From assembly GCF_030122805.1 (NCBI RefSeq), contig NZ_CP126080.1, positions 501,001 to 565,000 of the forward strand: a stretch of 64,000 nucleotides of DNA, read 5' to 3'. This document shows, piece by piece, positions 6,460 through 14,887 of the stretch (its first letter is position 1; every line of letters begins with the position of its first letter). The stretch comes from Mesobacillus sp. AQ2. GTDB lineage: Bacteria > Bacillota > Bacilli > Bacillales > Cytobacillaceae. The notes under the pieces are model-generated. The model ran no database searches. It was not told the DNA's origin and saw only the letters and a list, made by a program, of their open reading frames with translations. A program made the position numbers and the translations under genes.

Positions 6460-8529
6460 ATGATACTGGAAAAACTAGAGCCGATTTCGATAGCGGCGAT
6501 CCAGGAGAAAGGGATTGAATCTGTCGTTGATTGGTTTGATCAGTATAAGAAATATTTTTATACGCTGGGCTGGTTCTATGTTCAAAACCAGCAGCAGATG
6601 GAGAATCTCTTTTACCGGTCAATTGTGAGGGTGCATAAGGAGTGGCCGAGGTATAAAGGGGATATCTCTTTTAAAATGTGGGTGACAACGATTTTTGTTC
6701 AGAACGCACGGGAGCTTTCTAAAGATGGCGGTTTGCAAGACTCTGAGAAAACAAGGGAGGACTTATTCAAAGCGATTGACCATCTTAATAATGATGATAA
6801 GGAAGCGCTTATCCTTACTTATGCAGCGAGCTTTTCCCTTGAGGAGGCATCACAAATCCTTGGGATTGCCGTGGATAAAATAAAGGGACATCTGTTCTCA
6901 GGGATTCAGTCTGTCCGGGACCAGCTGTATGGAGATGACTATCATGGCTGTGAAGAATACCATAAGCATTATATCGATTATCTGGAAAAATTGATGGATC
7001 GTCAGGCAAAGATTGAATTTGAAATGCACCTTTATTACTGCCCGGAATGCCAGGCTGATTTAGGGAGCTTTCAGGAAATGGCAATGACCAGTCTGAACCA
7101 GGTCGAGGAGGTGCAAGGACTTACGATACCTTCTCAACTCCTGGAAAACGTCAGGAAAAGGCTGTCAGAAAAAAAGGAAAACCGGCAAAAGAAGAATAAA
7201 AAGCGTAACAAGCTGGCCCTTATTTTTGCAAGTGTATTTGCATTTGTAATGGCGTTTGGTTTCATGACGGGTGCGCTGCCGAAGGTCTACTATGCATGGG
7301 CGGAAGATGATGAACAATTACGTTCCTTTTTGCAGCAAGGCCTTGGTAAAAGGCTGAGCCTGGAAGCGGAAAGTGCAGGAGTAACGGTGAAAATCAACGG
7401 GGTGGTTGCTGATGACATCCAGACGCTGGTTTTTTATGAGATTCATGCTACGGAGGAGAATAAGCAATATTTCATGGGCTTTGATGATGGAGTTTCCGTT
7501 GAGAATGAACAGGACATTATGGAAACGCAAAGCTATCCGCGGTTTTCTATTCCTGATGCTGAAGCGGGAATGAACAAAAGGGAGAAGAATGTGTTTTACG
7601 GCAAGGTTGCTCTCAGTCCGCTAAAAGAGGAGGAGGGGCTGATCAAGCTGAGGATCACCAAGATCCAGGAATTGACGAACGACACTGCATTGAGATTTGG
7701 TTTCACTCCTGGTGAGTATAAAACAGGGGATTGGTCCTTCGAATTCCCGGCAACCAAACAGCCTTCCCTGGAATACTCTGTCAATCAACAAAAAGAAATC
7801 GAGGGAGTCCCAATCAGGATTGATAAATTGACGATTGCTCCAACGACAACGATTTTACAGTATGCGATCAATACAGAAAAACTGGAGAAACGGATTGATA
7901 GGATTGATTTCCGTACTCTTGAAGTCAACAAGAACGAAGTGGAGGCTGACATGTATAGCAGCTACTTTATGGACTACCAGCAGGACAATGATTGGATTGC
8001 TTTTCAAACTTACTTCGATCCCGTTCATGGGGAAAAGCCAAAAGAGGTGAGAGCCAAGTTAAAATCGGTGTATTTATCCGTAATCCAACCTAAAACCATC
8101 GACCTTGGCGAAACCCGGCAATTCCCCCAGACAATCAAGTATGCAGGCAGTGACATCAGCATCGATAAGGTTGAAAATGGGCAGATGACCAATGTCGTAA
8201 TAACAGATAACGAAATCAAAAATCGGGAATACGACTCGCTTCAGTTCGATTTTAACGACGGTTATGCAGATCAGCCAATCATCAACCATATGGAATCTAA
8301 AGGAGTGCTCATTGATAAAAATGGCATCGAATACGATGAGAATAAAGGGCCGGTCGATTATGAAAAATTGGTGGAGCCCCGCTATTTTGTCACCGAACAG
8401 ACACTGGGAATCGATGGCCTCGAAAAGAATGATATGAAACTAAAGATAACGGGGTATAATGCTTTGAAATATGTGAAAGAAGTCTGGGACCTGGCGCCGG
8501 TTAAGCTGTCCGAGAAAAAAGGGGAATAA
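6460..8529 (+). CDS. Sigma-70-like / anti-sigma (DUF4179-type) fusion membrane protein
   Basis: 689 aa. Residues 1 to about 165 resemble an ECF sigma factor: region 2 (YKKYFYTLGW to MWVTTIFVQNARE) and region 4 helix-turn-helix (NDDKEALILTYAASFSLEEA, then SQILGIAVDKIKGHLFSG). Residues about 170-215 hold a zinc-finger-like HLYYCPECQ. A basic stretch and one membrane helix (LALIFASVFAFVMAFGFM, about 248-266) follow, then a large outside domain as in DUF4179/DUF5643 anti-sigma proteins. In Bacillus these parts are normally two genes; here they are one frame with no internal stop. Start ATG has CTGGGGGG upstream. Inference: a membrane-tethered sigma that may need proteolysis for release, or a degenerate sigma domain. 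Confidence 0.78.
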   Translation: MILEKLEPISIAAIQEKGIESVVDWFDQYKKYFYTLGWFYVQNQQQMENLFYRSIVRVHKEWPRYKGDISFKMWVTTIFVQNARELSKDGGLQDSEKTREDLFKAIDHLNNDDKEALILTYAASFSLEEASQILGIAVDKIKGHLFSGIQSVRDQLYGDDYHGCEEYHKHYIDYLEKLMDRQAKIEFEMHLYYCPECQADLGSFQEMAMTSLNQVEEVQGLTIPSQLLENVRKRLSEKKENRQKKNKKRNKLALIFASVFAFVMAFGFMTGALPKVYYAWAEDDEQLRSFLQQGLGKRLSLEAESAGVTVKINGVVADDIQTLVFYEIHATEENKQYFMGFDDGVSVENEQDIMETQSYPRFSIPDAEAGMNKREKNVFYGKVALSPLKEEEGLIKLRITKIQELTNDTALRFGFTPGEYKTGDWSFEFPATKQPSLEYSVNQQKEIEGVPIRIDKLTIAPTTTILQYAINTEKLEKRIDRIDFRTLEVNKNEVEADMYSSYFMDYQQDNDWIAFQTYFDPVHGEKPKEVRAKLKSVYLSVIQPKTIDLGETRQFPQTIKYAGSDISIDKVENGQMTNVVITDNEIKNREYDSLQFDFNDGYADQPIINHMESKGVLIDKNGIEYDENKGPVDYEKLVEPRYFVTEQTLGIDGLEKNDMKLKITGYNALKYVKEVWDLAPVKLSEKKGE

Positions 8530-8536
8530 GCATACT

Positions 8537-8636
8537 GTGGCACGGGATGGACTTCGTGAGGATTCTGGTGTCCCGGAGAACAGGAGTGAACATGTGTTTT
8601 GAGGGGATGGGAGAACCGTCCCTTTTTGTTTTTTAA
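8537..8636 (+). repeat. Two-hairpin GGGACGG/CCGTCCC dispersed repeat, copy 1
   Basis: Contains TTCTGGTGTCCCG followed after about 45 bases by GGGATGGGAGAACCGTCCC and a T-run. Near-identical blocks occur at 9634-9716 and 41687-41770, always just after a stop codon. The second hairpin with its T-run can act as terminator of the sigma-fusion gene. Confidence 0.75.
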
Positions 8637-8720
8637 GGGTAAGTTTTTCAAAAAAAAAACAAATAGTATTCTCTTCGGAAACCGCGTAAAATGGAAGCAA
8701 ACAAAAAAAGGAGTGATCAC

Positions 8721-9311
8721 TTGAAATATAAAATGGCTCAGATGTTAGGGGACCAAAAGAATGTTCATATCCTATACTCATATGATGGTATGAGAAATTA
8801 CATAGAACAGGCCATAAGATATATAGAAGAAGGTGTTCTGTCGGGGGATTATGTGATCCTGATTGAAAATGATCGGATTTACAAAATCCTGCATGCAGAA
8901 CTGAACAAACGGTTAACATCAGTCCAAATGGAATTGGTTCACTGGGTCAATAACTTCGATTTTTATTATTCAAGTGGAAGTTACCATCCTCCTGCGATTA
9001 CGGAGTATTTTCAAAAAACAGTCCAGCCATATGTGGAAAATGAAATTTCTTTCCGGTCATGGGCACATGTCGAGTGGGCTTCTATAAAAGAGCCTCTGAA
9101 TATTATTGAAGATTTTGAGAGAATAGTAGACGATGCTGTAAACGAACTATTCTTTCCATTGATTTGCGCTTATCAAGGGGTGAAAATGCCAGAGCACCTC
9201 AGAAAAATCCTGATGGAAACACATCCTTATGTCCTGCTGGAGGATGAGCTTGTCCCATCCGAACAGTATAGTGAATTGGAGACGGTTCTGGCAGCGGAAG
9301 AAAGTAAATAA
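8721..9311 (+). CDS. MEDS-domain (DcmR-like sensory) protein
   Basis: 196 aa from TTG 8721, chosen because AAAAGGAGTGATCAC lies directly before it; ATG 8691 would place this site inside the gene. The single MEDS domain (named after methanogen/methylotroph DcmR sensory proteins) shows HILYSYDGMRNYIEQAIRYI, VILIENDRIYKIL, NNFDFYYSSG and FRSWAHVEW. The family is RecA-fold-like and thought to sense small ligands or regulate kinases. No output domain is attached, so it probably acts with a partner. The paralogue at 60810-61349 shares NNYDFYYATG and RSWAHVEW. Confidence 0.75.
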   Translation: MKYKMAQMLGDQKNVHILYSYDGMRNYIEQAIRYIEEGVLSGDYVILIENDRIYKILHAELNKRLTSVQMELVHWVNNFDFYYSSGSYHPPAITEYFQKTVQPYVENEISFRSWAHVEWASIKEPLNIIEDFERIVDDAVNELFFPLICAYQGVKMPEHLRKILMETHPYVLLEDELVPSEQYSELETVLAAEESK

Positions 9312-9449
9312 GAAGTAATTTAGAGGGGGCGGGATAACCGTCCTTTTCTTTTTTGGCGTGATTGGTATAAAATTTGCCACGATCAAATATATAAAGAATA
9401 TGGACAACTACTGCTTTTCGATAAATTGGAACTATAAGGTGCTGATCGT

Positions 9450-9629
9450 TTGAATAGGAATAAGAATTTGCAATTAGCCATCTATTTGCTTCTAGGTTTG
9501 CTTATAGTTTTAATTGTTCATGTCATACTCCACACAAAGGTCTATGTCGTGTTTAGTGCAAGTCTTGGTTCAGTTTTCATGATTGGATTGATCATCTTTC
9601 TGATTATATACCTTTATTTAAATGGATAA
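9450..9629 (+). CDS. Small two-helix membrane protein (59 aa)
   Basis: TTG start at 9450 with AAGGTG eight bases upstream; the frame runs 59 codons to TAA at 9627. It encodes a basic N-terminus (LNRNKN), one hydrophobic helix (LAIYLLLGLLIVLIVHVIL), a short loop and a second hydrophobic helix (GSVFMIGLIIFLIIYLYL). No family recognised. Followed at once by a dispersed repeat with terminator-like hairpin. Confidence 0.5.
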   Translation: MNRNKNLQLAIYLLLGLLIVLIVHVILHTKVYVVFSASLGSVFMIGLIIFLIIYLYLNG

Positions 9630-9633
9630 AAAG

Positions 9634-9716
9634 GTGGGACATGGGGAAGGTTCTGGTGTCCTGGAAAAGGAATATAAAAAACTTTATGAGACGGGTGAAC
9701 CGTCCTTTTGTGTTTT
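9634..9716 (+). repeat. Two-hairpin GGGACGG/CCGTCCC dispersed repeat, copy 2
   Basis: GTGGGACATGGGGAAGGTTC, TGGTGTCCTGG and ACGGGTGAACCGTCC then a T-rich tail match the copies at 8537 and 41687. A half copy (GGGCGGGATAACCGTCC plus T-run) lies at 9322-9352 after the MEDS gene. Confidence 0.7.
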
Positions 9717-9832
9717 ATTGAAACATTTTTTTTGTTTAAAACGTAAGTGTTAGTAAGAAATTCTTTATACTTCTGCTCTTAACAGGTTTTAAAAACCATC
9801 TAATATATCCAACCATTCAAAGGAGTGATTTA

Positions 9833-9976
9833 ATGTCCAGGCATGGCCGAGATGATGATAAAAGTAAAATAGACGGTGATGACGGCTGGAATAGGGCTGT
9901 ATACGGAAGTCCTACAAAGGGTGGTTGTTTTGTTTTTGTACTGATTATCATATTGATTGTCTGGTTCATGAAGTAG
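9833..9976 (+). CDS. Small tail-anchored membrane protein (47 aa)
   Basis: ATG 9833 with AAAGGAGTGATTTA upstream; 47 codons to TAG. The charged first half (MSRHGRDDDKSKIDGDDGW) is followed by NRAVYGSPTKGGC and one C-terminal helix (FVFVLIIILIVWFM) ending in Lys. No family recognised with confidence. It is 29 bases before the next membrane gene and likely in one operon with it. Confidence 0.6.
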   Translation: MSRHGRDDDKSKIDGDDGWNRAVYGSPTKGGCFVFVLIIILIVWFMK

Positions 9977-10005
9977 CCTGATGTTATAAGAATGGAGGGA
10001 ACGTT

Positions 10006-10362
10006 CTGGGCAAAATAAAGTACGTTTTAGTCATCAGCTTAATCGTATTTTCTCTTTTGGTCCTGATATCGGTTTTGTTTACTTCCAGCATCAACAGAGA
10101 TGTGATTGGTCTGGGAGGAATTGCGGCAGGTATTATTTTAATGCTGCCATCTGTTAAAATACATCGGCTATTTTTCTTTGGAGGCCGAGCTAAACAAGCA
10201 AATGAGAATTTTCCAGATGAACATCTGCAGCAAAAGGTCCTTAAACAAATCGAAAAAGAAGAACGTTTTGATGAGGAAGGTAAAACCAATATAATATTAG
10301 ACTCTCTTGGATACTCAGGAATGGTGATATTCGTTCTATCTCTGTTCATTGTTCCATTATGA
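10006..10362 (+). CDS. Membrane protein of unknown function, possible CTG start
   Basis: The frame extends upstream of the first conventional start (TTG 10057) to CTG 10006, which has GGAGGGA six bases before it and gives a complete first helix (KYVLVISLIVFSLLVLISVL). Starting at 10057 would remove most of that helix and lacks a ribosome site. From CTG the protein is 118 aa with helices at about 5-24, 33-48 and 100-118 and a charged middle (HLQQKVLKQIEKEERFDEEG). No family recognised. Confidence 0.55.
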   Translation: MGKIKYVLVISLIVFSLLVLISVLFTSSINRDVIGLGGIAAGIILMLPSVKIHRLFFFGGRAKQANENFPDEHLQQKVLKQIEKEERFDEEGKTNIILDSLGYSGMVIFVLSLFIVPL

Positions 10363-10382
10363 TCGAATTCAATTTAACAGAA

Positions 10383-10412
10383 AAGCAGCGAAGTCCATTA
10401 GCTTCGCTGCTT
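10383..10412. terminator. Bidirectional terminator
   Basis: AAGCAGCGAAG/CTTCGCTGCTT is an 11-bp perfect stem between convergent genes ending at 10362 and 10419. Confidence 0.8.
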
Positions 10413-10418
10413 CCGTTA

Positions 10419-12308
10419 TTAAGAGACTAGTTCGTTATCCTCTACAGTATAAATCAAGGAATGTTCCACGCTTAGCATGCTTTTTCGCAAGTCCTTCTTA
10501 TCGTTGAGGATAATCACACATGTATCCTCGAACTCGCCTAGACCATTAATATACTTTTCATATAAAGCTTCTTCAGCTTCATCTAGATCCGTGGTTTTCG
10601 GAAGTGACAGATCAAGTCCAAGCACGTACTGTTTACGCTCAGGAATTGAGTTGAGCTGCTTTCGTACAAGGTAAGCATTTGTGATTTCTTTGTACTGTGC
10701 GAGTTGATTCATTCCTGCGATGATTTCTTTGCTTTCTTTGTCGTGAGTGATAAAGCGGTCCTTTGGCTGGATAAAGTCGCATTCTTCGTTGGAAGCTTCT
10801 ACGATTTCTTCCCACTTTTCCAGTTCCTCTCTCGTCTTTTCGAATAACTCGCTCTGTTCTGTTTCATAATAGTATCCGCATAATAGGTCAAGCCCTGGCA
10901 AACGCAATTCCCAATCGTACGACATAGCCAGGTTGATCAATTGGATTCCTTTTTCCGCTGTGTCCCTGGAATCCAGATAATACTCACCTAAAGTCATTAA
11001 TGCTCCTGCGGTTCGCTGATCTTCCGAGTGTTTTTTCGCTATTTCTTCATACAATGGAATCGCGGCTTCCAGACTATTAAACTCTACTGTCAAAAAAGCT
11101 TTTTCCAGCAATTCTTCAAGGTTGGCAACTTGTTTGGCCGATAATTCTTTGAATCGCAGCTTAGAATCATTGAAGTTTTCAATTTCTTGTTTCCAGTCAT
11201 CCTGATTGTGGTCCACCCACATTTTATTGAAGTCATTCAGGATCCGGCCTGGGTAGGCGAAGAAGTAATCAAGCGCAGAAGCTTGTTGTCTCTCTGGTAA
11301 CAGTGCTTCTGCCCCCAGTGCTGAAAGTCTGTCTTTTAAACAAGGATGGGTATCCGTCACATAACTCTCAACTTCCAGCTGTTCGCTGAAATATTTAGTT
11401 GCTTTTTGCTCGCTAAGTGACCGGTACTGCTCGGCAAAGTTTGAATATGGCTGAGGTACACTATTGGTCTTCGCACATTCTTCAAACAATTCACTGTAAA
11501 AATCACGGTAGTAATAGGGGGCCGCCACAGAGATCATAGCTAACGCTTCTCCCATTGCCTGCTGGGATGTGACCGATGCTGCGGAGCGGTCTGCATCGTA
11601 TTCTTCCTGCCTGGCCATGGCGAATGAATAGGCATCAAACCTCGGGTAATACCACTGAAAAAACTTCCTGAAAATAAAAGTGCCAAATTGTTCGTTTTCC
11701 TCAAGGGAATGCATTAAGCGCCCCCAGCTCATTCTCAAACGGTATATTCTTGCACCCAGGGCCGTATCGGAATTCGAAATATGGGCAAGTTCGTGGGCAA
11801 GAACAGCCGTAAATTGTTCCTGGGAAAGAGTCGACAGTAGCGGGATGCCGATGACCAGGACGTTCCGCTTTTTCCCGATGAATCCATAGCGTGAAATTTG
11901 GGCGACGGAGGCATTGAATTCGCTGTCGAGTACAATTTCATCAATCGGTGGTGTATTCATTTTTAGGCGCAAAGAGTCAATCATCTCAAACAGCTTAGGA
12001 GCTTCCTCCTGTTGCAGATAATACCCTTCAGGCATTTCCATTTTCACAATCAGGGCTCTGATAATGAAGAATGACAAGGTCCCCGTCAAGAGCAGAACTT
12101 TCACATTCCCAAAGGTGAAATTCCCATCCACAATCATGGCTGCTGAAATCGCCATTAAAAATAAAAATAACGACAAAAATAATGCGACATAACCAAAACC
12201 AAGACCAGTGAGCATGATGACCTTGAATCTGTAAAGCTTAGGGTTGGCAGAAGCCTGTTTTTCAAGCTTGTTCACCAGTGTTTCAAACTCTTGAATTGTC
12301 ATTCTCAT
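10419..12308 (-). CDS. M48 family zinc metalloprotease, membrane-anchored
   Basis: 629 aa. N-terminal helices (about 28-55 and 66-84) are followed by the protease domain with HELAHISNSD (HExxH, residues about 171-175) and the third ligand Glu in EEYDADRSA. Known M48 members (HtpX/Ste24-like) cleave membrane or periplasmic-side proteins with one zinc. The C-terminal 250 residues are helical, with tetratricopeptide-like character (EAAIPLYEEIAKKHSEDQ, GALMTLGEYYLDSRDTAEKG), suggesting a protein-binding platform. Start ATG 12308 is preceded by AAGGGGAATG. Single-gene unit with its own terminator. Confidence 0.85.
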   Translation of the reverse strand: MRMTIQEFETLVNKLEKQASANPKLYRFKVIMLTGLGFGYVALFLSLFLFLMAISAAMIVDGNFTFGNVKVLLLTGTLSFFIIRALIVKMEMPEGYYLQQEEAPKLFEMIDSLRLKMNTPPIDEIVLDSEFNASVAQISRYGFIGKKRNVLVIGIPLLSTLSQEQFTAVLAHELAHISNSDTALGARIYRLRMSWGRLMHSLEENEQFGTFIFRKFFQWYYPRFDAYSFAMARQEEYDADRSAASVTSQQAMGEALAMISVAAPYYYRDFYSELFEECAKTNSVPQPYSNFAEQYRSLSEQKATKYFSEQLEVESYVTDTHPCLKDRLSALGAEALLPERQQASALDYFFAYPGRILNDFNKMWVDHNQDDWKQEIENFNDSKLRFKELSAKQVANLEELLEKAFLTVEFNSLEAAIPLYEEIAKKHSEDQRTAGALMTLGEYYLDSRDTAEKGIQLINLAMSYDWELRLPGLDLLCGYYYETEQSELFEKTREELEKWEEIVEASNEECDFIQPKDRFITHDKESKEIIAGMNQLAQYKEITNAYLVRKQLNSIPERKQYVLGLDLSLPKTTDLDEAEEALYEKYINGLGEFEDTCVIILNDKKDLRKSMLSVEHSLIYTVEDNELVS

Positions 12309-12604
12309 TCCCCTTTATTAAGTTATCGATAGTATTATAGCAGGGAGGAAGTTATTGCTAAAAGATGTTTTTTATTGGAAAAGTAAAAATTATTAGATAG
12401 GGAGGGAATTCCTTACGTCCAGAAATGAAGGCAGGGCGATTCATCCCCATTCTCTCGATGAGGGGGATGTTATTTTTCAAATGAATAAGGGGGACAGAAC
12501 ATATAAGAATTGGTGCTAATAATCAATCAGTATAACAACGGCCCGGTTTTATGGCTCTTTAACTGCCGCAAAACCAGGTCGCCTGTTTCTCCAGCGGCGT
12601 TACT
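12309..12604. other. Intergenic stretch with palindromic fragments
   Basis: No gene seen. Contains CATCCCCATTCTCTCGATGA followed by GGGGGATG, a hairpin-forming fragment loosely like the GGGAC/GTCCC repeat family, and AAGGGGGACAGAAC at about 12488. Confidence 0.4.
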
Positions 12605-13060
12605 TTACAATTCTTTCTTCATAAATAAGCTATTCGGGTCCTCGGTATAATCTGCAAAAGGCGGGCAATAATCAAAGCCGTATTTTTCATAAAGTTTCCT
12701 TGCTGGTATGAACGCTTCCATTGAACCTGTTTCCAGGCTCAGTTTTTTATAGCCGCGGCCTTTGGCTTCTGAAATGATGTGCTGAAGCATGGCCTGCGCG
12801 ACACCTTTACGAAGATGGGCAGCTGCGGTTCTCATCGATTTCACTTCACCATGCTCGCGATCGAGCTCCTTCAATGCACCGCAGCCCATCAACTGGTCTC
12901 CATCCCAGACTGTCCAGAATGTAATTTCAGGTTTTTTCAACGCCTCAAGTCCGAGGGCGTGTATGCTCTCCGGCGGGGAGTGAAGTGTCATTCCATGCAA
13001 GTGCTCCCCGATTAATGCTGTCACCTTAGGACTTGTTAGATCATCCGCTTTAATTTCCAT
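12605..13060 (-). CDS. ysnE: GNAT family N-acetyltransferase YsnE
   Basis: 151 aa from ATG 13060 (TGGAGGT upstream; the longer in-frame start has no ribosome site). It matches B. subtilis YsnE along its length as I recall it: DDLTSPKVTALIGEHLHGMT, SPPESIHALGLEAL, CGALKELDREHGE, KSMRTAAAHLRKGVAQAML and SLETGSMEAF, ending DPNSLFMKKEL. The acetyl-CoA loop is HLRKGVA. YsnE has been linked in related Bacillus to indole-3-acetic acid formation from tryptophan, but the reaction is not settled. It stands near another GNAT gene on the same strand. Confidence 0.85.
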   Translation of the reverse strand: MEIKADDLTSPKVTALIGEHLHGMTLHSPPESIHALGLEALKKPEITFWTVWDGDQLMGCGALKELDREHGEVKSMRTAAAHLRKGVAQAMLQHIISEAKGRGYKKLSLETGSMEAFIPARKLYEKYGFDYCPPFADYTEDPNSLFMKKEL

Positions 13061-13182
13061 TTCGAACCTCCAGATTATTTTAAAAAAGTAGTTCAATTTC
13101 ACGTTGTTTTTCCGGATCCGGGAAATCGAATGCATCATGATTAATATCATTGGAAGAAGAAAAAATGCGAATGGAACGTCCT

Positions 13183-13728
13183 CTATTTGGAATCACTTTT
13201 TGTATTCCTGAGAACGGTAATGAATCCATCCAGAATTTGATGGCTTATTTTAAAGCCTTTACTTATGTAGAAATTTAGCGCCGCATCATTCCCATTGGAA
13301 ACATAGATGAACTGGTCGTCGATGCCGTCATATGAATCGAGCCAGCGCTTTGATTTTTCAAAGAGAACAGTTCCGATTCCCATGCTGCGATATCCGTCTT
13401 TGATATAAAATTGCGAAAGGCAGCCGACATCACTTCCCTTTACCGAATCCATATCGAAAAAAACAGCGAAATCATTCGAATAAACTTCTTTTGGGGAAAC
13501 ATTGCTGTACACGTATCCGACCAGCTCATCACCGTCCATCGCAGCAATGATTTGATTCGCCTTCGCGTTTTTAACCGAAGGGATCATTCTGGTTTCAAAG
13601 CTCATGCCATCAAAGAGCTCGGGACGTATAGTGGCTAGTGACTTTTGGTAGGCCATCAGCTCATTGCAAAGATGTTTCACAGTATCCATCTGCTCATCAG
13701 GGATTAACTCGTAACGAATTGCCATCAT
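13183..13728 (-). CDS. GNAT family N-acetyltransferase
   Basis: 181 aa. The GNAT fold is seen in DELVGYVYSNV (beta-strands 2-3), CLSQFYIKDGYRSMGIGTVL (beta-4 plus the Q/RxxGxG/A-type CoA loop, here RSMGIG) and NDAALNFYISKGFKI near the C-terminus. Start at or beside ATG 13728 (two adjacent ATG codons) with AAAGGGCG upstream. Substrate unknown. Confidence 0.82.
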   Translation of the reverse strand: MMAIRYELIPDEQMDTVKHLCNELMAYQKSLATIRPELFDGMSFETRMIPSVKNAKANQIIAAMDGDELVGYVYSNVSPKEVYSNDFAVFFDMDSVKGSDVGCLSQFYIKDGYRSMGIGTVLFEKSKRWLDSYDGIDDQFIYVSNGNDAALNFYISKGFKISHQILDGFITVLRNTKSDSK

Positions 13729-13864
13729 TCAACGCCCTTTCTTACAAGGTTTTTAATCTGATTATATCGTAATCCCACCATTCTCGATATCGAAAAACTA
13801 AGGTTAACAGCTTGTCATGATTAGGTACCATTGTTCATAGACTCTATCAAAAGGGGGTGTAGAG

Positions 13865-14083
13865 TTGAACCGCATACCTAACAGGGTGGATTATTATCTG
13901 AAAGAAAAATGTCTTTTAAGTGCCAATGTAAAACATTGGGAGCACTATATTGCAGCATTGAGGGCGAGTAATACGGTAACAATCAACAAGAAAGAATATA
14001 TGGTAGAGAAAATCAATATGGTCCATGACCCATCAACCGTTGTCCTGAAAATCAGCGTTGAACCGCTTAAAATCTATGTTTGA
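13865..14083 (+). CDS. Small hypothetical protein (72 aa)
   Basis: TTG start at 13865 preceded by AAAGGGGGTGTAGAG. Charged soluble protein starting LNRIPNRVDYYLKEKCLLSA with a mixed alpha/beta pattern (TVTINKKEYMVEKINMVHD, STVVLKISVEPLKIYV). No family recognised. A hairpin terminator follows at once. Confidence 0.6.
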   Translation: MNRIPNRVDYYLKEKCLLSANVKHWEHYIAALRASNTVTINKKEYMVEKINMVHDPSTVVLKISVEPLKIYV

Positions 14084-14110
14084 GTATCCTTCGGGATGCT
14101 TTTTATTTTT
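14082..14110 (+). terminator. Terminator of the 72-aa gene
   Basis: AGTATCC/GGATGCT stem (one G-U pair) with loop TTCG, then TTTTTATTTTT. Confidence 0.65.
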
Positions 14111-14332
14111 GTTGCTGGGGACGGCTCCATCTTGTTTTGTACAAGGAGAAGGGAATATTCAGTGTGGGGGATTTTTGAAAAGTGTTGATCGGTTATTTAT
14201 AATTTTCTTATGTTTATTTATAGGGATGCTTACTTTTGCTATTTTCCTATCATTCTATTATATAAATGTTCTTTAAGGACCTTTCGGTAAAATAAGACCC
14301 TATTTCACTTTTAAACAAAGAGGAGAGTCAAT

Positions 14333-14803
14333 ATGGAAATAATCTATTTTGCTGGTGGTTGTTTATGGGGGGTACAGACTTTTATAAAAACTTTGCCTGG
14401 AGTCAAGTTTACAGAAGCGGGAAGAGCGAATGGGACCAGTCAAACACTTGATGGTGATTATGATGGCTACGCCGAATGTGTGAAAACTGGATTTGATCCA
14501 AAGATTGTAACGGTCCGGGAATTGATGGGGTATTTTTTTGAAATTATTGATCCCTATAGTTTGAATAAACAAGGACAGGATGTTGGGGAGAAATACAGAA
14601 CTGGAGTGTATAGTGAAAAGCCTGAACACTTAACCGAAGTGAAGGCGTTCCTTAATGAGAGAGATGATTATGACCTTATCGTTGTGGAAGTTTTACCTCT
14701 TACAAATTATGTAAGAAGTGCGGAAGAGCACCAAGATCGCTTAGCTAAATGTCCAAATGATTATTGTCATATTCCAGATGAATTATTAAGTAAATACTTA
14801 TAA
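14333..14803 (+). CDS. msrA: Peptide-methionine (S)-S-oxide reductase MsrA
   Basis: 156 aa. Reduces the S-epimer of methionine sulfoxide in proteins using thioredoxin. The catalytic motif is FAGGCLWGVQ with Cys 9; the usual Phe after Cys is Leu here. Further family features: DYDGYAECVKTGFDP, EIIDPYSLNKQGQDVGEKYR (related to the usual FFxxHDPT-NxQGxDxGxQYR) and a C-terminal Cys pair region (CPNDYC) that could supply resolving cysteines. The divergence from the standard GCFWG and HDPT blocks places it in a less common MsrA subgroup. Start ATG has AGAGGAGAG upstream. Own terminator. Confidence 0.85.
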   Translation: MEIIYFAGGCLWGVQTFIKTLPGVKFTEAGRANGTSQTLDGDYDGYAECVKTGFDPKIVTVRELMGYFFEIIDPYSLNKQGQDVGEKYRTGVYSEKPEHLTEVKAFLNERDDYDLIVVEVLPLTNYVRSAEEHQDRLAKCPNDYCHIPDELLSKYL

Positions 14804-14844
14804 AAAAAGCAATCCAGTTCTGTTTGAATTGGATTGCTAATTTA
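14804..14844. terminator. Terminator of msrA
   Basis: AGCAATCCA pairs with TTGGATTGCT, flanked by an A-run and T-rich tail. Confidence 0.75.
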
Positions 14845-14887
14845 GCATGCTAGTTGATTTTTCACTCCATTGTTTCTAGACATCTTA

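Noticed and set aside
14058..14276. 72-codon frame overlapping the end of the gene at 13865
   Set aside because: It begins inside the preceding gene and its terminator and has no ribosome site.
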